Shown here one piece after another: positions 42,392 to 50,091 of a stretch of DNA of 56,171 bases. The translations under genes and the position numbers were made by a program. The stretch comes from Pseudomonas viridiflava (GTDB lineage Bacteria; Pseudomonadota; Gammaproteobacteria; Pseudomonadales; Pseudomonadaceae): contig NZ_UTBZ01000067.1 in NCBI RefSeq assembly GCF_900580865.1, positions 1 to 56,171 of the forward strand, in the 5' to 3' direction. The notes under the pieces are model-generated. The model searched no databases. It was not told the DNA's origin and saw only the letters and a program-made list of their open reading frames with translations. Numbering within the stretch: position 1 is the first letter of the stretch; each line of letters starts with the position of its first letter.

Positions 42392-44518
42392 ATGCCCGCG
42401 TCCAAATCCCTGCCCACCGCCCTGCTCGGCTTGGCCCTCGCCTGCCCGGCAATGGCCGAGACTCAAGGTCTGGAACTGGGGCAAGTGCTGATTTCGGCCG
42501 AAGATCGCAACGGCAGTGATGTCTCAGTTGAGGACGCCAAGGCCCGCCTCGATCAGGTGCCTGGCGGCACCAGCGTGGTCGACATGCGTCAGCCATTGCA
42601 GGGTCGCGTGGCGAGCAATCAGGATGTGCTGGCTTATCAGCCCGGGGTTTATGCGCAGTCGGCGGGCAACGAAGGCGTGAAGATTTCGGTTCGCGGTTCG
42701 GGCATCAACCGCGCGCCGGGCGCGCATGCGTCGGGGCTGTACACCATGCTCGACGGCCTGCCTCTGACTGGCCCGGGCGGCACGCCGTATGAATTGCTCG
42801 AACCGCTGTGGGTCGATCACGTTGAAGTGCTGCGCGGCGCCAACGGCTTCGATCGCGGTTCGCTGGCACTGGGTGGCGCTATCGATTACGTCAGCCACAC
42901 CGGTTACACCGCGCCGAAACTCCAGGTGCGCTACGCCACCGGCAGCCACGGCTATCAGCAGCGCCAGGTCAGCTCCGGGCAAGTGCTCGGCGATTTCGAT
43001 TACTACGTGTCGCTCACCGACTCCAACGCCGATGGCTATCAGGATCACACCGCCAGCGAGAGCAAAGGCGTGATCGCCAACTTTGGCTATCGCTTCAACC
43101 CCAACCTGGAAACGCGCTTCTATATCCGTTACCGCGAGACCGACAACGACCTCGCCGGCCGCGTGACCAAGCACTCCATCGAACACTCGCCTCGCGCGGC
43201 CAATCCGTCCTACGTGGCGCGCGACGACAGCCGCAAACAGCCGGGCAGCACCTTCATCGGCAACAAGACCACTTATTACATCGACGACGATTCGAGCATC
43301 CAGACCGGCCTCGTCTACCACGACTACCCGATGGACCTGCGCGAAGGCCCGAACCGCTTGAAGGTCGCCTACACCGACGTCAGTGGCACGTTCGACTACA
43401 AACGCCGCGACACGATTTTCGGCATGGAAAGCCGCAGCAACGTCGGCCTGCGCGTGACCAAACACCTGCCCAACGACGGCGCCAGCGAATTCGTGCGCAT
43501 CCCGTCCGGCAACACCGCCAGCTACGTGCCCGGCACGCGCATGCGCAATTTCACCTATCAGGGTTCAGACACCGTTCTGCACTTCGGCAACGACCTGGAA
43601 ATCGCCGACGACCTCTGGCTGACCACCGGCCTCGCCGCCATCTACACCCGCCGCGAAAGTGCTGTCACCTACCCGCAAAGCGGCGGCAAAACCAGCATGA
43701 ACGACTGGGATTATGCGCCGCGCCTGGGCCTGCGCTATCAGATCACCCCGGACCTGCAAGTGTTCGGTAACCTCAGCCGCTCGGTTGAGGCGCCGCATCC
43801 GTGGTCGCTGATCTACAGCTCCAACGTGCGCTTCCCGGCTAGCAATGGCGCAGCGACGGGCACGCAGAAAGACCCGATCGAACTGCAGAACCAGACCGCG
43901 ACCACGCTGGAGCTGGGCGGTCGTGGCGACAGCGCCGTCGGCGAGTGGAGTCTGGCGTGGTACTACGCGCAGGTGCGGCATGAACTGCTTTCGGTGTTGC
44001 CGGATGCCAACGCCGTTACACCTTATGAGTTGAACGCCAGCCCGACCGTGCACCAAGGCGTTGAAGCCAGCCTCAACAGCAAACTCTGGTCGGCGGCCGA
44101 TGGCCGCCAGTTGAGTCTGCGTCAGGCGTATACCTTCAGCGACTTCCACTATCGCGATGACGATCGCTTCGGCGACAACCGCCTCCCCGGTCTGCCGATG
44201 CATTACTACCAGGGTGAGTTGCGTTACGACTGGCCGCAGGGGTTCTTTGCGGCAGTGAACACGCAATTGGTGTCGAAGGTGGCAGTGGATTACGCCAACA
44301 GCTATTACGCCGATCCGTATGCACTGTTCGGCGCGACGCTGGGTTACAACGCGCCGAAGGGTGACTGGCAGACGTGGGTGGATATGCGCAATTTGACCAA
44401 CAAACACTACGCGGCAACGGTCACGCCGGGGTATGACGACAAGGGACTGGATGCGGCGCGGTCTACTCCGGGTGAAGGGATGGGGGTTTATGTCGGGGTT
44501 TCGTGGAGTTTGCTCTAA
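42392..44518 (+). CDS. TonB-dependent receptor (FecA-like subgroup, no STN domain)
   Basis: A 708-residue outer-membrane receptor: signal peptide (TALLGLALACPAMA), a TonB-box-like LGQVLISAED, plug with RVASNQDVLAYQPGVYAQSA, ISVRGSGINRAPGAHASGLY and LWVDHVEVLRGANGFDRGSL, then a barrel ending MGVYVGVSWSLL. The plug resembles FecA-like and other iron-complex receptors, but no citrate signature is evident and the ligand is unknown. ATG at 42392 follows TGGAGTTTTCTC; the open frame continues upstream without a signal peptide. Confidence 0.85.
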   Translation: MPASKSLPTALLGLALACPAMAETQGLELGQVLISAEDRNGSDVSVEDAKARLDQVPGGTSVVDMRQPLQGRVASNQDVLAYQPGVYAQSAGNEGVKISVRGSGINRAPGAHASGLYTMLDGLPLTGPGGTPYELLEPLWVDHVEVLRGANGFDRGSLALGGAIDYVSHTGYTAPKLQVRYATGSHGYQQRQVSSGQVLGDFDYYVSLTDSNADGYQDHTASESKGVIANFGYRFNPNLETRFYIRYRETDNDLAGRVTKHSIEHSPRAANPSYVARDDSRKQPGSTFIGNKTTYYIDDDSSIQTGLVYHDYPMDLREGPNRLKVAYTDVSGTFDYKRRDTIFGMESRSNVGLRVTKHLPNDGASEFVRIPSGNTASYVPGTRMRNFTYQGSDTVLHFGNDLEIADDLWLTTGLAAIYTRRESAVTYPQSGGKTSMNDWDYAPRLGLRYQITPDLQVFGNLSRSVEAPHPWSLIYSSNVRFPASNGAATGTQKDPIELQNQTATTLELGGRGDSAVGEWSLAWYYAQVRHELLSVLPDANAVTPYELNASPTVHQGVEASLNSKLWSAADGRQLSLRQAYTFSDFHYRDDDRFGDNRLPGLPMHYYQGELRYDWPQGFFAAVNTQLVSKVAVDYANSYYADPYALFGATLGYNAPKGDWQTWVDMRNLTNKHYAATVTPGYDDKGLDAARSTPGEGMGVYVGVSWSLL

Positions 44519-44588
44519 AGCTACGAAGGACGGGCCTGTTTGTGATCGCGGTGTCTCAGGTGACTATGATGCAATGCATTCCGGCCTC

Positions 44589-44680
44589 TTCGCGGGCAAG
44601 CCACGCTCTCACAGGTTTTTGTGGGATGCCGTTATTGTGAACACGCCGAATAACCCTGTGGGAGCGGGATTGCCCGCGAA
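44589..44680. repeat. REP-like inverted pair (CGCGGGCAAG type)
   Basis: TTCGCGGGCAAGCCACGCTC (from 44589) and GAGCGGGATTGCCCGCGAA (ending 44680) are imperfect inverted copies of another Pseudomonas REP type. It sits 70 bp after the receptor stop codon. Confidence 0.75.
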
Positions 44681-44756
44681 GAAGGATGTTCATTCAACAT
44701 AAAACAATTATGCGAAGCATTGGTTGCGAAGCCTAGAGGAATCAGCTGCTGACGAG

Positions 44757-44791
44757 AGCCAGGTACCGGCACAGATTTTTAGTACCTGGCT
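44757..44791. repeat. 10-bp perfect inverted repeat near the flagellin-like gene
   Basis: AGCCAGGTAC and GTACCTGGCT with a 15-base spacer holding ATTTTTA, about 17 bp beyond the 3' end of the minus-strand flagellin-like gene. It may end or stabilise that transcript; the T run is in the loop, not after the stem. Confidence 0.5.
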
Positions 44792-44807
44792 TCCGAGTTA
44801 GCGGCGC

Positions 44808-45032
44808 CTAACTGCCTTTTGGCAGCTCTTCGTCAGTACGATGCTGCTCTCCTTCCAGCGGCGGTGTTTCAGTACGCTGTTCCTCCAGCGTTCCTGCCGT
44901 GTCATCCTTCGCACTATTAATCTTAAGTCCGCTGCTTGATCTGGTCATTGATCCGGTTAGCCCATCCGACGCCTTAGCAAGATTTTTTTGACCATTCAAT
45001 GAAGCAACGTTCGTGTTAACCGTAAGTGCCAT
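44808..45032 (-). CDS. Orphan flagellin N-terminal fragment (74 aa)
   Basis: [20 protein letters not shown]...[14 protein letters not shown] matches the conserved N-terminal D0/D1 start of FliC for about 48 residues. It then changes to an unrelated hydrophilic tail ([20 protein letters not shown]) and stops. A normal flagellin is several hundred residues and needs its C-terminal D0 helix, so this cannot form a filament alone. The ribosome site is good (AAAAAGGGAG, 6-7 bases before ATG). A GCGGATAA element (45088-45095, minus strand) about 58 bp upstream looks like a FliA -10 box. No other flagellar genes are nearby. Either a decayed flagellin or a small protein that keeps the export segment. 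Confidence 0.65.
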   Translation of the reverse strand: MALTVNTNVASLNGQKNLAKASDGLTGSMTRSSSGLKINSAKDDTAGTLEEQRTETPPLEGEQHRTDEELPKGS

Positions 45033-45358
45033 GATGTATCTCCCTTTTTATGAATAAAACATTGGTGAAACACCATGCTCTAGCAGTTTATCCGCTTCGG
45101 ATACTGTAAGAAGTAACAGGTTTTCAGACCTTTATGCGCTATGCCGTATTTAGAAATGTTCTGTCCCCATCTGTGATAGCGATTCGCTCTGTTACTGATT
45201 AGTTTTGATTGGTGGCAGTCAGGGTCGAGATTAGCCATCGAGAAAGTCAGACAGGGAAGTTTTCTCAAATCCAGGATTTCCACCCGTGTTTTTTACTGGT
45301 TTCTCGCCCGTCCGAATTGGAGCCACATATCAACCAGTGGCTCCCTGAAGAAACGGGC
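45033..45358. other. 326-bp intergenic region upstream of the flagellin fragment
   Basis: AT-richer than the surroundings. Contains the possible FliA-type -10 (45088-45095) for the flagellin-like gene and, near the right end, a nested hairpin: GCCCGT (45306-45311)/ACGGGC (45353-45358) outside, GGAGCCAC (45319-45326)/GTGGCTCC (45337-45344) inside. That hairpin lies directly after the methyltransferase stop and is probably its transcript end. No gene seen. Confidence 0.5.
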
Positions 45359-46015
45359 TCAACCCAACCGCATCGACAACTCAATATCATCCGCAAACGG
45401 CACAGACAAATACCCGTTCTGCGGCGCCCGCACGTAAGCCAGATACTCCGGGCAATAGTCGGTGTTATCCGCCACCACCAGCGCGCCCAGCTTCAAGTGC
45501 TTTTCGACCAGACTCAACACATCGCCATATAACGCCTTGGCCCCATCAAGCAGGAGCAGATCGACCGATTCCGGCAAGTCCGTTGCCAGCGTCACCAGCG
45601 CATCACCTTGGCGAATCTCCACCAGATCACTGACGCCACCCTCAGCGAAATGATGCCGCGCCATTTCAACTTTCGACAGTTCGAACTCACTGCCGATCAG
45701 CACACCGCCACCGTTATCCCGCAGCGCCGCCGCAAGGTGCAGCGTCGAAAGGCCGAATGAGGTGCCGAACTCGACAATCGCTTTGGCCTTGGTGTTGCGC
45801 GCCAGCATGTACAGCAGTTTGCCGGTGTCGCGAGAGACCGGTAGCCACAGGTCTTTGAGCAGTTCATAGAGTTTCAGGTACTCGGTTTTGCTGTGCATCA
45901 GGCGCTCGCGTTCTTCGTCGGACACCGTTTCCAGCACCGGGCTGATGGCGGCGCCGGCTTGGACGTAGAGGCGTTCGATCAGGCTCGCGAGGGGTTCAGT
46001 GGTCAAGGTCGTCAT
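45359..46015 (-). CDS. Class I SAM-dependent O-methyltransferase
   Basis: A 218-residue methyltransferase of the O-MT/Methyltransf_24 kind: AKAIVEFGTSFGLSTLHLAA (SAM-binding GxSxGxS-like loop), IGSEFELSKVEMARHHF, VEIRQGDALVTL and SVDLLLLDGAKALYGDVL. Substrate unknown, perhaps a catechol-like or aromatic hydroxyl. It diverges from the TetR gene across an operator-rich gap, which makes it the likely target of that repressor. Confidence 0.85.
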   Translation of the reverse strand: MTTLTTEPLASLIERLYVQAGAAISPVLETVSDEERERLMHSKTEYLKLYELLKDLWLPVSRDTGKLLYMLARNTKAKAIVEFGTSFGLSTLHLAAALRDNGGGVLIGSEFELSKVEMARHHFAEGGVSDLVEIRQGDALVTLATDLPESVDLLLLDGAKALYGDVLSLVEKHLKLGALVVADNTDYCPEYLAYVRAPQNGYLSVPFADDIELSMRLG

Positions 46016-46043
46016 GATTGCTTTCCGTCAGTCGGTAACTAGA

Positions 46044-46063
46044 ATGCGAGCAATTCGTCGCAT
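46044..46063. promoter_or_regulatory. Palindromic operator candidate 1 (TetR/O-methyltransferase gap)
   Basis: ATGCGAGCAATTCGTCGCAT: outer ATGCGA/TCGCAT arms are perfect inverted repeats around GCAATTCG, 28 bp upstream of the methyltransferase start. The size and dyad symmetry suit a TetR dimer. Confidence 0.6.
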
Positions 46064-46070
46064 TTAAATG

Positions 46071-46086
46071 ATGCGAGCGATTCGCT
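46071..46086. promoter_or_regulatory. Operator candidate 2, repeat of the first
   Basis: ATGCGAGCGATTCGCT repeats the ATGCGAGC-ATTCG core of site 1, 27 bp further on, with GCGAGC/ATTCGC symmetry. Two related sites in one divergent gap suggest cooperative autoregulation. Confidence 0.5.
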
Positions 46087-46126
46087 TCTTGCGCTATTCG
46101 CATTCCCCCGGACGCCAGAGTTGCCG

Positions 46127-46804
46127 ATGACCAAGCCCCAGACTGCCCGTATTTCCTCACGCAAACAGCCGCAACAGGCACGTTCCACCGAACTGGTGAC
46201 GGCGATTCTGCAAGCAGCTATTCAGGTTTTGACCGAGCATGGCGCCACGCGCTTTACCACCGCACGGGTCGCAGAAAAGGCTGGCGTGAGCATCGGTTCG
46301 CTGTATCAGTACTTCCCCAACAAAGCGGCGATCCTGTTCCGCTTGCAGAGCGATGAGTGGCTGCACACCACGCAGATGTTGCAGCGGATTCTGCAAGACT
46401 TTGAGCAGCCGCCACTCACTCGCCTGCGCACGCTGGTGCAGGCGTTCATTCGTTCAGAGTGCGACGAAGCGCAAATGCGCGGCGCGTTGAACGACGCCGC
46501 CCCGCTCTACCGCAACGCCCCTGAGGCCCACGCAGTGCGCGCGGCCGGGCGCCAGATTTTCGCGACATTCATGGAAGAGTTACTGCCCGAGGTCGGTGAG
46601 CAGATCCGTACCGCAGCGTGCGATTTGATCCTGAACACACTCAGTTCGGTCGGCAAGGATTTTTCCGGCAGCCCGCGTACCGAGGAGGAAATCTCGGTAT
46701 GCGCCGACGGGCTGGCGGATATGTTCAGCGCCTATGTGCTGGCGCTGAATGAGCGGCATGCACCCCTCACCCGCGCTTCGGCAGCTTCCAGTTCGGACGA
46801 ATGA
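46127..46804 (+). CDS. TetR-family transcriptional regulator
   Basis: A 225-residue TetR protein: [20 protein letters not shown] then [27 protein letters not shown]-type HTH and a variable ligand domain. ATG at 46127 is preferred over the TTG at 46121. It is divergent from the O-methyltransferase with two palindromic sites between. Its 3' end overlaps the convergent msrA by 38 bp. The ligand is unknown. Confidence 0.88.
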   Translation: MTKPQTARISSRKQPQQARSTELVTAILQAAIQVLTEHGATRFTTARVAEKAGVSIGSLYQYFPNKAAILFRLQSDEWLHTTQMLQRILQDFEQPPLTRLRTLVQAFIRSECDEAQMRGALNDAAPLYRNAPEAHAVRAAGRQIFATFMEELLPEVGEQIRTAACDLILNTLSSVGKDFSGSPRTEEEISVCADGLADMFSAYVLALNERHAPLTRASAASSSDE

Positions 46805-47273
46805 AATGGCAGGTGTAGCCATTCGGAATGCGCTCAAGGTAATCCTGATGCTCCGGCTCCGCTTCCCAGAACGGCCCCGCCGGTTCGATCTCGGTCACCA
46901 CTCGGCCCGGCCACAGTTTTGAGGCGTCGACATCGGCAGCCGTGTCTTCAGCGACATCGCGCTGTTCTTCGCTGAGGTAGTAAATCGCCGAGCGATAGCT
47001 GCGTCCAAGGTCGTTGCCCTGCCGGTTAGGCGTGCTCGGATCGTGAATCTGGAAGAAGAATTCAAGGATCTGTCGGTAGCTGATCACGGCAGGATCGAAG
47101 GTAATCTCGATGGCCTCGGCGTGGTCGCCATGGTTGCGATACGTGGCGTTCGGCACATCACCGCCGGTATAACCGACGCGGGTCTGCAACACACCGGGAT
47201 AGCGCCGCAGCAGATCCTGCATGCCCCAGAAGCAGCCGCCGGCGAGGATGGCAGTTTCGGTTTGAGTGGTCAT
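46767..47273 (-). CDS. msrA: Peptide methionine sulfoxide reductase MsrA
   Basis: A 168-residue enzyme with the active-site [11 protein letters not shown] (nucleophile C14), [40 protein letters not shown] and a second cysteine in GYTCHF (C155) that can resolve the disulfide. It reduces methionine-S-sulfoxide in proteins using thioredoxin. Overlaps the TetR gene tail-to-tail. The ATG at 47273 gives the family-typical start [17 protein letters not shown]. Confidence 0.93.
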   Translation of the reverse strand: MTTQTETAILAGGCFWGMQDLLRRYPGVLQTRVGYTGGDVPNATYRNHGDHAEAIEITFDPAVISYRQILEFFFQIHDPSTPNRQGNDLGRSYRSAIYYLSEEQRDVAEDTAADVDASKLWPGRVVTEIEPAGPFWEAEPEHQDYLERIPNGYTCHFIRPNWKLPKRG

Positions 47274-47383
47274 GGTGTGTCGTTCCTCTACGGGGTGTTG
47301 GATATGCGATGGTTATGAGGGCAGGTTGGCGGATTCCAAGGGGCTGAGCCAATAGAACTACATCAAGCACCTGCAGCGGAATA

Positions 47384-47412
47384 AAAAACGCTCGCAATCA
47401 GCGAGCGTTTTT
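47384..47412. terminator. Bidirectional Rho-independent terminator
   Basis: AAAAACGCTCGC-aatca-GCGAGCGTTTTT: a perfect 12-bp stem including the A and T tracts. It ends the minus-strand PAAR/exported-protein unit and insulates msrA. Confidence 0.9.
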
Positions 47413-47439
47413 CGAGCCTGACCACAAGATCGGACTCAC

Positions 47440-47835
47440 TTACAAACCTACTTGCTTCAAGCCATTACGCATGCCTTGATCCGCCTGTTCGCACCACTGC
47501 TTGAGACTGAGCGTCGGCGGCAGGTTACCCTCGAGCTTTTGGTATTCACCGTTCATAAATATCTCACCCTTGCGTCCCTGAGCTTCGATTTTGTCGCCGT
47601 CACTTTTGTCCACTGGCCCTGGCATGCCCTTAATAAAGTCGCTCATCTTCTTGGCGTTCTCAGTACTGTCAGCTTTCAAGAATCCCTTGTCGACGCAGTG
47701 GTTGATCAAACCAACCGAGTTGCGCCCCATGTCGTAGGCATTTTTCAGCGCTGCAGGATCCATCTCTTCCGCATGGGCGAAACTGGCGGTGCCCAGGGCT
47801 GCGGTCATGGCGAAGATCAAAGCGGTGTATTTCAT
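47440..47835 (-). CDS. Small exported protein of unknown function at the T6SS locus
   Basis: A 131-residue protein with a signal peptide (TALIFAMTAALGTASFAHA) and a mature part with two cysteines (NHCVDKG and KQWCEQAD), probably a disulfide. The size, export and position 54 bp after the PAAR gene recall periplasmic immunity proteins of T6SS effectors (Rap1a/Tai-like), but I see no clear family signature. A terminator follows. Confidence 0.6.
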   Translation of the reverse strand: MKYTALIFAMTAALGTASFAHAEEMDPAALKNAYDMGRNSVGLINHCVDKGFLKADSTENAKKMSDFIKGMPGPVDKSDGDKIEAQGRKGEIFMNGEYQKLEGNLPPTLSLKQWCEQADQGMRNGLKQVGL

Positions 47836-47889
47836 GTTTAGTCCTTTAAGGTTTACAGCGGATTGATTGAATCCAGAATGATTGGGTGA

Positions 47890-48153
47890 CTAGCTGATCA
47901 CGGCGCCTTTCGGCCCGCTCGCAATCAGCGCAGCGCCGCAGGCGGTTTTCATGCCGTCGAGGGCGATGGGCGTGCCGTCGACGGTGTAGGTGCTGCTGCC
48001 CTCGGCAATCGGGAAAATCCCCTTGCATAACGGGCAACTGACCTTGTGACCGACACCGGCAATCGGCTTGCCGTTGAGGTCGGTCTGAGAAAAGGCTTCG
48101 AGCACCTTGCCACCGTGGGTGGTGGAATCGCCCAAGCGAATCGCGTCTTTCAT
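47890..48153 (-). CDS. PAAR-domain protein (T6SS spike tip)
   Basis: An 87-residue stand-alone PAAR protein: MKDAIRLGDSTTHGGKVLEA, GHKVSCPLCKGIFPIAEG and GTPIALDGMKTACGAALIAS. The repeated short beta motifs and the histidine/cysteine residues that bind zinc are in place. It caps the VgrG trimer and helps carry effectors. Start at 48153 follows AAGGAGTGACAAC; the upstream frame extension is not credible. Confidence 0.88.
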   Translation of the reverse strand: MKDAIRLGDSTTHGGKVLEAFSQTDLNGKPIAGVGHKVSCPLCKGIFPIAEGSSTYTVDGTPIALDGMKTACGAALIASGPKGAVIS

Positions 48154-48187
48154 GTTGTCACTCCTTTGACTTGTGGTCCGGAAACAA

Positions 48188-48616
48188 TCAGCCCGGCCGT
48201 CCCGGCATTGCAAGAAACGCTGCAAAACTTTCCGCTACCTGATCAATCTCACCCGTTTCATGGGACCACAACACAACGACAGGCTCTCCGGTTTGCCCAT
48301 TTACCGCATAGTTGAAGCAGTAATAGTCGCCTGTGCCAAACTCGGCGAACGGTAGAAGTGCCGAGAAATCGGTGGAGGCATCGGAAAAATTCTCCAACCA
48401 CTCCTGCCAGTCTTTTTTAAAGTGGTGAACGATCGACTCCCACGTCTTCCGTGGGTCACGAGCGTCAAGCACAGGAAATATCGTTAACGCCCCCAAGGAC
48501 TTTCCGTTATTTGCCAAAAGCCAATCCGAAAAGGATTTTGGCAGTGTTCGGCCGAGTTCCTTTTCTGCCGCTTGAATAGCGTCTGTCGATGTACCGACTA
48601 CACGTGTCTTGGACAT
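48188..48616 (-). CDS. SMI1/KNR4-family immunity protein
   Basis: A 142-residue protein with SMI1/KNR4 (SUKH) features: IQAAEKELGRTLPKSFSDWL, FPVLDARDPRKTWESIVHHF, LLPFAEFGTGDYYCFNYAVN and VVLWSHETGEIDQVAESFAA. SUKH proteins are typical immunity partners of polymorphic toxins, chiefly nucleases. Its own toxin is not intact here; a toxin C-terminal remnant ends 10 bases upstream of its start codon. Probably an orphan immunity gene kept after effector replacement. Confidence 0.8.
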   Translation of the reverse strand: MSKTRVVGTSTDAIQAAEKELGRTLPKSFSDWLLANNGKSLGALTIFPVLDARDPRKTWESIVHHFKKDWQEWLENFSDASTDFSALLPFAEFGTGDYYCFNYAVNGQTGEPVVVLWSHETGEIDQVAESFAAFLAMPGRPG

Positions 48617-48626
48617 AAATTCTCCG

Positions 48627-48713
48627 TTACGGCAGCGCCCCTCGTTTAGGCAGACTTAACTTACCCGCTCCCGGGTAGCCGGACTTGGGCATTTGAGTAT
48701 TAATAGGGACAGA
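48627..48713 (-). pseudogene. Remnant of a displaced toxin C-terminus in front of the SMI1 gene
   Basis: Read on the minus strand, an open stretch of 28 codons gives SVPINTQMPKSGYPGAGKLS...RGALP and then TAA, followed 10 bases later by the SMI1/KNR4 ATG. The glycine/proline/lysine-rich ending and the stop-to-start spacing are just what is seen where an Rhs toxin tip meets its immunity gene. Upstream the frame is closed by TAG and no repeat-core sequence remains. This is inference from layout and composition. Confidence 0.45.
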
Positions 48714-48772
48714 CTACGATTAATAAACTCCAGCTCACGGCCTGTCTCCATGCCCCCTTAGGGCTTACTCAA

Positions 48773-49285
48773 TCAATGAGCTAGTAGTGGCAAAGAAGCC
48801 AATGACAGGCACTCCCCCAGACGAGATGATTTAATATGTGAGTGCTGCAGACAAGCATCCTCATATGCAATATTTTCCCCATCAGCAATATCAGACAAAT
48901 ATCTGTCGATCGCGAAAAAATCACAATCCGAGGGGATATCCACTGCAAACAGCGACATTTCCTGACTAACTGAGCACGAGGCACCCAACTGATGAAGATG
49001 AGCGATTATTTTACTTCTCTCTTCAGTATCACTGGCAAAAACTCTGACAGTCGAATGGCCACCCTGTTTTGCGACACGCACAGCTATCATCTCATCGCCA
49101 CTGGACTTTACCTGCACGGAATCTCCCTTACTAACGCCATAAACGTAATAGGGAGTATTGTCTAAGATATGGGTACCATCACCGGCATGGATGCCCCAAA
49201 TAGACTCAGCGGATACAGGAGGATAACCATCCTCGCCAGGCGTTAACTCAAAGACAATCTTGTGAAAAATTTCGTTCATGTCCAT
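48773..49285 (-). CDS. DUF4265-like protein, probable immunity-type gene
   Basis: A 170-residue protein: FELTPGEDGYPPVSAESIWG, ILDNTPYYVYGVSKGDSVQV and VRVAKQGGHSTVRVFASDTE follow the DUF4265 pattern (DGYPP, E-x-x-W, N-x-P-F/Y-x-x-x-G-x-S-x-GD, GHST-R). DUF4265 proteins are often found near polymorphic toxins. The start is at 49285 or, more likely by spacing of GGAG, 49279. It is AT-rich compared with the Rhs gene. Two genes away from the toxin, it may be an orphan immunity gene. Confidence 0.65.
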   Translation of the reverse strand: MDMNEIFHKIVFELTPGEDGYPPVSAESIWGIHAGDGTHILDNTPYYVYGVSKGDSVQVKSSGDEMIAVRVAKQGGHSTVRVFASDTEERSKIIAHLHQLGASCSVSQEMSLFAVDIPSDCDFFAIDRYLSDIADGENIAYEDACLQHSHIKSSRLGECLSLASLPLLAH

Positions 49286-49306
49286 ACACTCCGGGTGAGG
49301 AGCCGC

Positions 49307-49350
49307 GGGCAGACTGTGCTTGACTAACAGTCAAAAAACTTGATCTGCCC
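49307..49350. terminator. Nested hairpin between two immunity-type genes
   Basis: Outer arms GGGCAGA (49307-49313) and TCTGCCC (49344-49350); inner arms TTGACT (49320-49325) and AGTCAA (49329-49334). It sits in the 77-bp gap after the 242-residue gene and could end the Rhs transcript on the minus strand. Confidence 0.45.
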
Positions 49351-49362
49351 GTTAAAAACTCT

Positions 49363-50091
49363 TCATTCGTAAAACTGTTTCATAGTAGGCCTGACCAGCT
49401 CTGCGTAACCCTTATCGATTTTTTCCATTTCCATGAAAGCTTCATCTTCAATGGCCTTGATCAGAGTCATAAAGTGTTTTCTTGACAATCTTTCACTCCA
49501 GACATTCAGATAACTTAAAGAAAGCGGCGAGTTGTAAAGATCGTTAAATATCGCACAGATCGCGTCAGGAACGTCTTTCATAATATTTTTTATGTATTTG
49601 TCCCACTCGGATGATGAATACTCCCATCGCTCATGAATTTCTTCCCAAGCAAGATCTGTTTCTGTGTCTAAAGGCACTTCCATAAGCTGAGCCTGAATGA
49701 CTGCCTCGATTAATTCGTCAGAAATTTCAATCTGGAAGTCATCGGTATTCAACCAATATGTTCTGGCAGACACACTCTTTATAAGTTGAATAGAATTGGC
49801 GCTCTGGCTTAGTGCTCGCTGGCTAGCAATTGAGTCAAGCTCAGCAAATCTTCCAGAAATTGAATCGCTAAGCTTTGAGAGCTTTTGGACAAAATCGTTT
49901 TTTGTCTTATTTATTCTTTCCTCTCTAAAATCTGCATCGTAGTAATAGTCAGCATCTCCATTCATTAACTCCAGAGTCGCCGCTCTGGCGATATTCTTTA
50001 TGCCATCAAGATTATCAGCAAACCGCTCCCCTAAGAGCATTGCTGAAAAGCAGTCGGTGCTCGCAATAAAAATAATATGATCAAAATTCAT
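49363..50091 (-). CDS. Hypothetical protein, probable cognate immunity to the Rhs toxin
   Basis: A 242-residue, acidic, helical protein with AT-rich codons unlike the Rhs core. Its ATG (50089-50091) follows the Rhs stop codon TAA (50092-50094) with no gap, the expected position of a cognate immunity gene. Features: FIASTDCFSAMLLGERFADN at the N-terminus, a helical middle (FVQKLSKLSDSISGRFAELD) and tryptophan-rich EEIHERWEYSSSEWDKYIKN. No signal peptide or clear membrane helix, so it should act in the cytoplasm. No family recognised. Confidence 0.68.
   Translation of the reverse strand: MNFDHIIFIASTDCFSAMLLGERFADNLDGIKNIARAATLELMNGDADYYYDADFREERINKTKNDFVQKLSKLSDSISGRFAELDSIASQRALSQSANSIQLIKSVSARTYWLNTDDFQIEISDELIEAVIQAQLMEVPLDTETDLAWEEIHERWEYSSSEWDKYIKNIMKDVPDAICAIFNDLYNSPLSLSYLNVWSERLSRKHFMTLIKAIEDEAFMEMEKIDKGYAELVRPTMKQFYE

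Noticed and set aside
44757..44791. Rho-independent terminator of the flagellin-like gene
   Set aside because: Stem is perfect, but the T run lies in the loop and none follows the stem on either strand; kept only as an inverted repeat.
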